Of a stretch of DNA of 64,000 nt, positions 19,958 to 27,430 are shown one piece after another. The DNA comes from Anaerococcus sp. AGMB09787 (GTDB lineage: Bacteria > Bacillota > Clostridia > Tissierellales > Peptoniphilaceae): positions 62,001 to 126,000 of the forward strand of contig NZ_JAKZEY010000001.1 of the NCBI RefSeq assembly GCF_022808955.1, given 5' to 3'. The notes below the pieces were generated by a model that was given only the letters and a program-made list of their open reading frames with translations, was not told where the DNA came from and searched no databases. The stretch's first letter is position 1, and each line of letters starts with the position of its first letter. Both the position numbers and the translations under genes were made by a program.

Positions 19958-20808
19958 GGATATTCAATTTAAAGGTTGACTCCGGAGAGAAACTTGCAAT
20001 AGAAAAAAATGACAAGCTATATTTACTTGAAGACTTGGGATACAGACTTAAGGATATGAATGAGCTTATAGATAGGGAGATCGACCTATCAAATATTGAT
20101 TTTTCAAAGTCTAAGGCTTTAGACAAAACTTATAAAATCCAAAGCCCTATAGTTTTTCCCAAGCAAGATATAATTTGTTTGGGCATGAACTACTTGGATC
20201 ACAAAGATGAAGTTGAGAAAGTATCAAAAGAAGATTTTTCTAAAGATGTAGATACCATATATTTTTCCAAAAGAGCAAATAGAATTTTGGGATTTGGGGA
20301 CACAATTCCTTTGAATGAAAATATAACAAATCAATTTGACTATGAGGTTGAGCTTTGCCTAATAATTGGAAAAGATGCCAAAAATGTAAGTAAGAAAGAG
20401 GCATCCTCTTATATATTCGGGTTTTCCATATTCAATGACCTATCAGCCAGAGATTTACAAAGAAAATACAAGCAACGGTACTATGGAAAAAGTTTTGATT
20501 ATTCTTCCGTAATGGGTCCTGCTATACTTATAAATGACGGATCATTTAATTATAATAATCTCGAATTGACTACCAGAATAAATGGTGAATTAAGGCAAAA
20601 AAACACTACAAAAAATATGATCTTGTCAGTCGAGGGCATCATAGAAGATTTATCAAAGGCAATGACCCTCAAAAAAGGCACAATAATAGCCACAGGAACA
20701 CCGGCTGGTGTTGCTATGTCATCAGATTCTTTTGGATATCTATCTAAAGGTGATGAAATCCAAATGGAAATAGAAAATATAGGTGAACTTTATAATAAAA
20801 TAGGCTGA
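19954..20808 (+). CDS. fumarylacetoacetate-hydrolase family protein
   Basis: This 284-residue protein has an FAH fold with a small N-terminal domain. Family motifs are ICLGMNYLDHKDEV, the metal-site acids in FDYEVELCLIIGKDA, FSIFNDLSARDLQ and ATGTPAGVAM. In the Xanthomonas fucose route an FAH-family enzyme cleaves 2,4-diketo-3-deoxy-L-fuconate to pyruvate and L-lactate, so this could be an alternative end to the pathway. Other diketo acids are possible. It is translationally coupled to the IclR gene and convergent with the CdaR-type regulator 19 bases away. Confidence 0.78.
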   Translation: MRIFNLKVDSGEKLAIEKNDKLYLLEDLGYRLKDMNELIDREIDLSNIDFSKSKALDKTYKIQSPIVFPKQDIICLGMNYLDHKDEVEKVSKEDFSKDVDTIYFSKRANRILGFGDTIPLNENITNQFDYEVELCLIIGKDAKNVSKKEASSYIFGFSIFNDLSARDLQRKYKQRYYGKSFDYSSVMGPAILINDGSFNYNNLELTTRINGELRQKNTTKNMILSVEGIIEDLSKAMTLKKGTIIATGTPAGVAMSSDSFGYLSKGDEIQMEIENIGELYNKIG

Positions 20809-20827
20809 TTCATCATATAAGGTGAAT

Positions 20828-21907
20828 TTAGCTTATACTTATAAAGGCAAAGTATAGAACCATATAATCATTTATTTTTCGTGGATCATAACCGGTATAA
20901 TCTTTTATTTTATGAAGTCTATATTGGATTGAATTTTTGTGCATATACAAACTATCAGCTATTTTTGTTATCGAGCCATTATGAAAACCGTATAATTTTA
21001 TTAGTTTTTTGTAAAATTCCAAGTCCTTATCAGGAATATTTTTTAAAATTCTATATGAAAATTCATATAAATCTTTAGAATCTATGGAAGTAATTAATCT
21101 ACCTATATCAAGGTCTTCATAGAAAGTTAAATCCTTATCTGTATAAATTCCCCACATATAGGCCTTTTTTGCTTCCTCATAAAAATTGTTCGCATGCTTA
21201 CAATAATAAAAACTTTTGCTTACTCCTATGTGAATTTTAAATCCTACTTTTTCTTTGATTAATTTTTCAATGTCACTTAACATTACTTTGCTTGAATCCT
21301 TATCGTGACCGATAAGAAGTATAATTAATTCATCCTGGATTAAACTAGCGTAGATTCCTAGAAACTTCATATTTATTTGTATATATTTTATTAATTTTTC
21401 CCTTTTCTCAAATTTATAATTATATGGGAATTTACTAAAAGCTAGAGTTTTAGTTGACTCATCAAATTTATCAGGTTTATAATTTAAATTTTCACTTTTA
21501 TTATGGATCAAAGCCTCTATAAAATTTCTGGTATTTTCCTTTTCGAAACTTTGATTTTCTTTGATCCGTTCTTCTTTTAAAAGTATTTCGGTCATCTTTT
21601 TAATTATAGTTCCATATTTTTCTACTTCCTTTCCGCCTGAGATGCCTATGACTCCAATAACTTCATTATCGAATTCTATAGGTAGATTAATTCCGGGTCT
21701 TGATCCCTTATATTGATATCTATTTTCTATATAAATTGTCCTATTTTCCGCTACACATTTTTTGCTTGCCTCATGATAAGTGTTTATCCTGTCAGGATCT
21801 GTTGATGCTATTATGTATCCTTTATTATTCATCAGATTTATATTTTGATTTATAACGCCCTTTAGATTATAGACTATCTCTTGGGCTAAATTTTTTGATA
21901 TTTTCAT
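20828..21907 (-). CDS. CdaR-type sugar diacid/glycerate regulator
   Basis: This 359-residue regulator has an N-terminal diacid-recognition domain (LAQEIVYNLKGVINQNINLMNNKGYIIASTDPDRIN, then GINLPIEFDNEVIGVIGISG) and a C-terminal PucR-type helix-turn-helix (NGSITKIADSLYMHKNSIQYRLHKIK). In E. coli CdaR activates glycerate and glucarate genes. Here it is divergent from a glycerate kinase and a GntP permease, which are the natural targets. The start follows AGAGGGG. A truncated paralogue lies on the far side of the fucose-type cluster (11728-12087). Confidence 0.88.
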   Translation of the reverse strand: MKISKNLAQEIVYNLKGVINQNINLMNNKGYIIASTDPDRINTYHEASKKCVAENRTIYIENRYQYKGSRPGINLPIEFDNEVIGVIGISGGKEVEKYGTIIKKMTEILLKEERIKENQSFEKENTRNFIEALIHNKSENLNYKPDKFDESTKTLAFSKFPYNYKFEKREKLIKYIQINMKFLGIYASLIQDELIILLIGHDKDSSKVMLSDIEKLIKEKVGFKIHIGVSKSFYYCKHANNFYEEAKKAYMWGIYTDKDLTFYEDLDIGRLITSIDSKDLYEFSYRILKNIPDKDLEFYKKLIKLYGFHNGSITKIADSLYMHKNSIQYRLHKIKDYTGYDPRKINDYMVLYFAFISIS

Positions 21908-21930
21908 ATAATCCCCTCTTAATTGTTACA

Positions 21931-21995
21931 CATAACAAGAAAATTTTCAATATATTCGGTATTTTTCATAATCTATAATATTATATCTTGTTATG
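21931..21995. promoter_or_regulatory. operator candidate in the CdaR/glycerate kinase divergent region
   Basis: CATAACAAGA (21931-21940) and TCTTGTTATG (21986-21995) are perfect 10-base inverted copies, 45 bases apart. A TATAAT at 21974-21979, pointing to the kinase, lies between them. Two-site binding by the adjacent regulator is the simplest reading. Confidence 0.55.
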
Positions 21996-22028
21996 CAAGA
22001 TGATATTATTATGGAGAAAGGAGGATAT

Positions 22029-23249
22029 ATGAAAGAATTTATTAGAAATTTAGTTACCGAGTCCATAAGATTTTGTTTACCGGATGAAGCTGTAAAAAAA
22101 GAAATTAAGAATATTCCACAAAACAAAGGTAAAAAAATTCTTATTTCGGTAGGTAAAGCGGCTTATCAAATGGCTAAAACTGCATTAGATTCAGATGTAA
22201 AGTTTGATGATGGTCTTATTATCACAAAATATGGACATTTGGGAGGTGAAATAAAGGGAATTAAATCTTTTGAAGCAGGTCACCCTATTTCCGATGAGAA
22301 TACTATAAGGGCTAGTCAATATGCTTATGATTTGGTAAAGGACTTATCTAAGGATGACCTGGTAGTCATGTTAATTTCTGGTGGTGGATCAGCTTTATTT
22401 GAAATACCCTTAGTTGATTTTGAAGAAATTCAAGATATCAATAGTCAATTGTTAGAAAAGGGAGCAAATATAGTAGAGATCAACACTATCAGAAAACGAT
22501 TGTCAAAAATCAAGGGTGGAAAGTTTGCTAAACTATGTGAGCCTGCCGAAGTATACAATATTATTTTATCAGATGTAGTAGGCAATAGAGGCGATATGAT
22601 TGCATCAGGGCCGACATATGTAGATTATTCGACATCAAAAGAAGCTATTGCCTTGGTAGAAAAATACAATCTGAAATTATCTGATAAGGCTTACAAATGT
22701 TTGGAAAGTGAAACTGAAAAAGAACTTGACAATGTTATAACTAAAATATCCGGTTCTGTAGATGATCTGTGTTTTAAGGCTAAAGATATACTTGAAAATG
22801 AAGGTTACAAAGCTGAGATAATGACGACATCTATGGCTAATGAAGCAAGAGAAATAGGATTTTTATTAGGATCCATTGGCAGATTCAAAAGCAAAGAAAA
22901 GAGCAAACAGGCCTATATATTCGGTGGCGAAACCATAGTTCACATAAAAGGCTCGGGCAAAGGAGGTAGAAACCAAGAATTAGCTTTTGCTTCAGCTCGA
23001 GAAATTGAAGGTTTGGATAATATTACTATATTATCATATTCATCAGATGGAACCGATGGACCTACCGATGCTGCCGGAGGCTTTGTAGATGGTAATACTA
23101 TGGAAAAATTAAGAAAAAAACAAGTTGATTACGACAAAATATTAGAAAATAATGATAGCTACAATGGTCTTTTAAAAATTGATCAGCTAATAAAAACCGG
23201 TCCTACCGGAACCAATGTAAATGATGTTTCTATAATACTAATAAATTAG
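22029..23249 (+). CDS. glycerate kinase, MOFRL (type 2) family
   Basis: This 406-residue type 2 glycerate kinase phosphorylates D-glycerate, normally to 2-phosphoglycerate. It shows KKILISVGKAAYQMA and GHPISDENT near the N-terminus, LISGGGSALFE in the middle, the family motif LSDVVGNRGDMIASGPT, and the C-terminal GRNQELAFASARE...SSDGTDGPTDAAGG. I choose ATG 22029 because AAAGGAGG sits six bases before it; a frame from 21993 would start inside the operator. It lies nine bases before the GntP permease gene. Confidence 0.9.
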   Translation: MKEFIRNLVTESIRFCLPDEAVKKEIKNIPQNKGKKILISVGKAAYQMAKTALDSDVKFDDGLIITKYGHLGGEIKGIKSFEAGHPISDENTIRASQYAYDLVKDLSKDDLVVMLISGGGSALFEIPLVDFEEIQDINSQLLEKGANIVEINTIRKRLSKIKGGKFAKLCEPAEVYNIILSDVVGNRGDMIASGPTYVDYSTSKEAIALVEKYNLKLSDKAYKCLESETEKELDNVITKISGSVDDLCFKAKDILENEGYKAEIMTTSMANEAREIGFLLGSIGRFKSKEKSKQAYIFGGETIVHIKGSGKGGRNQELAFASAREIEGLDNITILSYSSDGTDGPTDAAGGFVDGNTMEKLRKKQVDYDKILENNDSYNGLLKIDQLIKTGPTGTNVNDVSIILIN

Positions 23250-23258
23250 GAGGATGTA

Positions 23259-24527
23259 ATGGAGATTACGGTAACAAGTTTAGGTGCAATTTTAGGTCTC
23301 GTGCTTACTATAATTTTGATATTTTTAAAAATACCAGCAGTATATTCTTTAATGATCGGAGCACTATTAGGAGGGCTTATTGGAGGTGCTAGTCTTTCAG
23401 ATACAATAAGTCTTATGACAGCTGGAGCAGGTTCAATGATGACCACAGTTCTAAGGATACTAGCTGCAGGAGTTTTGGCTGGAGTTTTGATAAAGTCAAA
23501 AGCAGCAGATTCGATAGCTCAAAAAATCATAGACCTATTAGGTGAGAAAAAAGCTCTTTTGTCATTATCAATAGCTACAATGATTCTTACAACTGTGGGG
23601 GTGTTTATAGATATATCTGTAATTACTGTTGCACCTATAGCACTAGCCATAGCAAATAGATTAAATATATCAAAAGCTGCTATTTTACTGGCTATGATAG
23701 GAGGAGGAAAAGCTGGAAATATAATGAGTCCGAATCCAAATGCAATAGCAGTCTCATCAGCTTTTAAAACGCCTCTTACATCTGTAATGGCATCAGGAAT
23801 AATACCTGCCATATTTGGAATTATAATGACATTTTTGTTAGCTAGTTATTTGCACGATAAAGGAAGTATGGTAAACGAAGAAGAGTTGGAAATTTCAAAT
23901 GATAAAGATGAATTACCTTCATTTTCAAAATCTATAGTAGGTCCTTTAGTAGCTATACTATTATTGGCTTTAAGACCGTTATTTAATATAAATATAGATC
24001 CTATGATTGCTTTACCTTTGGGAGGATTGTTTGGAGCAATTGCTATGGGAAAAGTGAAAAATCTTTTGGACTATTCTAACTATGGATTAAGCTCCATGGT
24101 CAATGTGGCTATAATTCTTATAGGAACTGGAACAATTGCAGGAATAATACAAAATTCAAGTCTAGGAAATGATATTATAGGACTTATAGAGAAACTAGGT
24201 CTTCCATTATTTATACTAGCTCCTGTTTCAGGAATACTAATGAGTGCAGCAACAGCATCTACTACTTCTGGAGCAACAGTTGCATCCGAAGTATTTGGTC
24301 CAAGTTTATTAAAATCAGACGTATCAGCTCTTGCATCAGCATCTATGCTTCATTCTGGAGCTACTGTACTGGATCACTTACCACATGGTTCATTTTTCCA
24401 CGCAACAGGTGGAAGTGTAAAGATGGCCTTTAAGGAAAGGATAAAATTAATAGGATTTGAATCTCTAGTTGGATTAACAATGACAATAGTAGCAACTATC
24501 CTTTATGGTATAATTGGAATCATTTAA
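23259..24527 (+). CDS. GntP-family permease, probable glycerate importer
   Basis: This 422-residue membrane protein has about twelve hydrophobic segments and GntP/gluconate transporter features: GVFIDISVITVAPIALAIANR, GGGKAGNIMSPNPNAIAVS, and near the C-terminus STTSGATVASEVFGP and ASMLHSGATVLDHLPHGSFFHATGG. Coupling with glycerate kinase and a CdaR-type regulator points to glycerate uptake rather than gluconate, as inference. AGGAGG precedes the ATG. Confidence 0.87.
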   Translation: MEITVTSLGAILGLVLTIILIFLKIPAVYSLMIGALLGGLIGGASLSDTISLMTAGAGSMMTTVLRILAAGVLAGVLIKSKAADSIAQKIIDLLGEKKALLSLSIATMILTTVGVFIDISVITVAPIALAIANRLNISKAAILLAMIGGGKAGNIMSPNPNAIAVSSAFKTPLTSVMASGIIPAIFGIIMTFLLASYLHDKGSMVNEEELEISNDKDELPSFSKSIVGPLVAILLLALRPLFNINIDPMIALPLGGLFGAIAMGKVKNLLDYSNYGLSSMVNVAIILIGTGTIAGIIQNSSLGNDIIGLIEKLGLPLFILAPVSGILMSAATASTTSGATVASEVFGPSLLKSDVSALASASMLHSGATVLDHLPHGSFFHATGGSVKMAFKERIKLIGFESLVGLTMTIVATILYGIIGII

Positions 24528-24733
24528 TAAAAATTGACTATTTAATTCTATGATTCTAAAGTTTAGTTAGTTGTTAGGATAAGATCTATTGAGAGTTTAG
24601 AAAGTCTATTGAAATTTTATAATAGAGCAAAACTCAAGGTTGGCAGTGGACATATCCAGAGAAGAAAGAGAAAGATTGGAAGAAGAGTATAGAAAACTTC
24701 TTAAAAATCAAGATAAAGGTTCGAAATAAAAAT
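24528..24733. other. intergenic stretch with a short charged reading frame
   Basis: There is no recognised gene. A frame beginning at TTG or GTG near 24640-24650 and ending at 24729 would encode about 27-30 charged residues (ISREERERLEEEYRKLLKNQ). It has no good ribosome site and is probably a leftover of a coding sequence. Confidence 0.35.
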
Positions 24734-24803
24734 ACACCTTAATCTAACCTACCTATATAAAGTTTAATGGATATAGCTTTTTACTTAGTTAAGATTAAGG
24801 TGT
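24734..24803. terminator. long inverted repeat, probable bidirectional terminator
   Basis: ACACCTTAATCT (24734-24745) and AGATTAAGGTGT (24792-24803) are perfect 12-base inverted copies with A and T tracts outside. The 46-base gap is long for a terminator. It lies between convergent genes (GntP and ABC ATPase), which fits termination; a small inverted-repeat element is the alternative. Confidence 0.55.
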
Positions 24804-24823
24804 TTTCGGTTTTTACAAAATTA

Positions 24824-25479
24824 TCAACAATTAGTTTTTCTCAAAGTTCCATCGCTTAGTTCATACTTATCATAAGGAAAAGTTATTGAAGTCGGGATTT
24901 GATGGAAAGACATTATTATATTTTTTTCATTAAATTTATTTGTAATATATTCAAGGATTTTCTCTATTAGTTTATCATCTAGGGATGAAAAGGGGTCATC
25001 AGCTATTAGGATTCGCTATCTCTTATTATGGCACGGGCAAGGGCTACTCTTTGCCTTTGACCTCCTGACAAAAGATTGACTCTTCTTTTATGGAAACCGT
25101 CAAGTTCGAGGAGTTTAAGGATCTTCTCGCAGCGAGAATTAATTTCAGCTTTGCTAAGATTATCGTATAAGATACCTAGTTTGATATTTTCATAGACACT
25201 TTCATTTTCCAAAAGTCCATATTCTTGATAGACATAGGATATCTTTTTTCTTAAAGGTGAAGGGTCTATTTTGTTTACATTCTTGTCATCAATATAATAT
25301 TTTCCCTTGAAGGATAGGTCTATAAGGGCGAGTATTTTGAGGAGAGTGTTTTTGCCTGAGCCAGATGTCCCTGTAAGGATCATTTTCTTACCCTCATCTA
25401 GAGAAAGGTTAATATTTGCTAAGACAGGCTTTTTAAATAGTCCATAATGCTTGGAGATATTTTCGCATTTTAAAATCAT
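24824..25479 (-). pseudogene. ABC transporter ATPase interrupted by a one-base frameshift
   Basis: The first 157 codons encode a LolD/MacB-like ATPase: Walker A GTSGSGKNT (with Asn where Thr/Ser is usual after the Lys), Q-loop YVYQEYGL, and signature LLSGGQRQRVALARAII. The frame stops at 25006. From 25012 the next frame continues without a gap: ILIADDPFSSLDDKLIEKILEYITNKF...FHQIPTSITFPYDKYELSDGTLRK, which is Walker B, D-loop and H-loop, and ends at 24824. One A is missing at GAATCC (25009-25014) where GAAATCC would restore about 219 residues. It is a real mutation or a sequencing error. It is the last gene of a three-gene operon. Confidence 0.88.
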
Positions 25480-25489
25480 ATTTATCTCT

Positions 25490-25951
25490 CTATCTAATAT
25501 TTTTTAGAGACCTAAGCATAGATATAAAAGAAATTAGTAAGAGCAGGCTAGGAATAATGATATAAAATATATCCAAAGCTCCTAGTAAAAATCCAAATAT
25601 TATGGTAATTAGAAAGATTAATCCATAAAATCCGATAAGGACTTTGCTGATGGCCTTACTTTCTTTGCCATTATACTCAATTAGTTTTAGGTACTTGCCC
25701 ATATAGGCTAACTGATTTTTTATAGCATAATTATAAGATATCCCAAAAACCACCAAGATTGAAATAAATAGTGGATATAGGTAGGTTAGGATAAAATTAT
25801 CACTAGCTAAGAATCCTTTAGTCCTTGATAGCTCATACATAGCAGATGTAGAACGTTCAAATATAAAGGATAGGGGGATTATAATTACAAGGGATACAAG
25901 GAAAAACCATATGTTTTTCTTCAAGAAATCTATAAAACTCACCTTGGTCAT
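25490..25951 (-). CDS. ABC transporter membrane subunit (small)
   Basis: This 153-residue membrane protein has about four hydrophobic segments (around 14-30, 52-73, 103-124 and 127-144). It matches no named family that I can identify, but it overlaps the FtsX-like permease by four bases and precedes the ATPase by ten, so it is probably a second permease subunit of the same exporter. The 3' end has a decayed duplicate at 11.4-11.5 kb. Confidence 0.7.
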   Translation of the reverse strand: MTKVSFIDFLKKNIWFFLVSLVIIIPLSFIFERSTSAMYELSRTKGFLASDNFILTYLYPLFISILVVFGISYNYAIKNQLAYMGKYLKLIEYNGKESKAISKVLIGFYGLIFLITIIFGFLLGALDIFYIIIPSLLLLISFISMLRSLKNIR

Positions 25952-26943
25952 GCCACTATTCCTCCTTCTTCATCAGTCTTCTTGTAGGAATGATTAAAAC
26001 TAATAATCTCAGCTAAGAAAAATAATCCTATATGGAAGATAAACAAAAATATAATTAGCTTATAGAGGTAGGTAAAGTCAATAATATTATCTTGCCCTTT
26101 AATGATAAAGCTTGATAGTATAAGTCCACACAGACCGCCTATTAGGCTTGCTCCCATGAAAGGAACTAAGATCTTCTTGTGGATATCCATCTTACTTGCT
26201 CCAAGGGATTGGCTAAGACTTATAAATCCTACCCTGTCATTTACATAATAGTAGATAGACATAATAACCATCAAGTAAGATGATAGAGCTAATAGACCTA
26301 TAAAAAAGTATTTGGATTTTATAATATCAGGATTCTTTATAATAAGAGCTATTGGATTAACATTTAAAGTATCCTCCCTATATCCAGAACTCTTTAATTT
26401 CTCTCCTATTTTTTCCTGGATGTCTTTATTAGCTCCATCGACATAAATTTTGCTAACTAACTTGTCTTGAACCATAAAGTTTTTGTATTGATCAACTCCT
26501 TCTATATAGAGCTTGGATTGGGGATCGACCTCATAGAATTCATTGTCCTTATCTAGGTCTACTAGATTACTTCTTCTTGATGTCAATGTAATATCGTTTT
26601 CTTCGATATAATCATTTTGAGTGAAATATCTACCTGATACATTGGTATTTTCTAAGGATGGTAGGCAGTAGTTTTGAGGATCAAAAACAAATACAGTTTT
26701 TCTACCATCATCAAGACCTAAAACTCTTATATCTTTCCAAGTCGGATCTATTAAATCCAGTGGGCTAAGTTCACTAGCATCATCTCTTTGATAAAATCTA
26801 TAGTTAAAAGATAGGCCAAAAGGAGTCTCTACATTATTTAACATAAAGACATATAAGTAATTAAAGCCCAGGATTGACACTATAACCATAGCGAGGGAAA
26901 GAAAGAATATAGATATAGAATTTCTTACTTTCATTAGCTTCAT
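25948..26943 (-). CDS. FtsX/MacB-like ABC transporter permease
   Basis: This 331-residue protein has one N-terminal membrane segment (about 8-32), a large extracytoplasmic domain (about 35-215, with NTNVSGRYFTQNDYIEENDITLTSR), then three membrane segments (about 215-325). The loop ISLSQSLGASKMDIHKKILVPF resembles the conserved GASK..I segment of FtsX-type permeases. That is the MacB/FtsX topology, used for lipoprotein, peptide or signal export rather than nutrient uptake. It is the first gene of the operon. Substrate unknown. Confidence 0.75.
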   Translation of the reverse strand: MKLMKVRNSISIFFLSLAMVIVSILGFNYLYVFMLNNVETPFGLSFNYRFYQRDDASELSPLDLIDPTWKDIRVLGLDDGRKTVFVFDPQNYCLPSLENTNVSGRYFTQNDYIEENDITLTSRRSNLVDLDKDNEFYEVDPQSKLYIEGVDQYKNFMVQDKLVSKIYVDGANKDIQEKIGEKLKSSGYREDTLNVNPIALIIKNPDIIKSKYFFIGLLALSSYLMVIMSIYYYVNDRVGFISLSQSLGASKMDIHKKILVPFMGASLIGGLCGLILSSFIIKGQDNIIDFTYLYKLIIFLFIFHIGLFFLAEIISFNHSYKKTDEEGGIVA

Positions 26944-27199
26944 AATATACCTCTTATTCTTATTATATTATTATACTTAGCAAAATAAATAATGCGGTAT
27001 TTAATTAAAAGAATAATTAATTAATATGGTTGCTTTTTGAAGAAGCACTATAAATTATGAAAATCTATACTAACATAAATTGATCTTAAAAGATTAAGAA
27101 ATTTATAGATTTTAAGTCAATTGCAACTAATCATATCACTAATTATTTGCTATATGGGGATTTTGGGGTAATGTATTTATATAAATCAATAGATCAACT
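26944..27199. other. divergent intergenic region upstream of the thrS leader
   Basis: This AT-rich region must hold the promoters for the ABC operon (leftwards) and thrS (rightwards). No -35/-10 pair is convincing; TTGCTA (27147) with TAATGT (27169) is the best for thrS. Confidence 0.4.
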
Positions 27200-27410
27200 A
27201 AGATGGGGACGGATGATTTTAAATATCTTACAGAGAGAAACGGAAGCTGAGAAGTTTCGATAGGAGAATTAGACCTACCACCCCAGAGTTTTTCATATAA
27301 TGTGAAACGTCAAGGCGCGATAAGCCTACTAATGAGTAAAAAATTAGGTGGAACCACGAACTTAAGATGTATCGTCCTAAAGCTAAGAGCTTTGGCATAC
27401 ATCTTTTTTA
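27200..27410 (+). ncRNA. T-box leader of thrS
   Basis: A classic T-box is visible. Stem I closes by TGGGG (27204-27208) with CCCCA (27281-27285) and carries ACAGAGAGAAACGGAAGCTG-type distal elements. ACC triplets at 27273-27282 can serve as a threonine specifier. The T-box sequence TAGGTGGAACCACG is at 27345-27358. A terminator hairpin follows (AGATGTAT 27365-27372 with ATACATCT 27397-27404, inner AAAGCT/AGCTTT) and then a T run. Uncharged threonine tRNA should stabilise the antiterminator and switch on thrS and the genes behind it. Confidence 0.92.
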
Positions 27411-27430
27411 TTTTATTAAAAGGAGAAGAT

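Noticed and set aside
21993-22028. Earlier ATG for the glycerate kinase
   Set aside because: It lies in the inverted-repeat operator and has no ribosome site; AAAGGAGG directs the start to 22029.
27302-27430. Longer thrS start reading through the leader
   Set aside because: It would translate the T-box and terminator hairpin. The ATG at 27431 has a strong ribosome site and gives the normal protein length.
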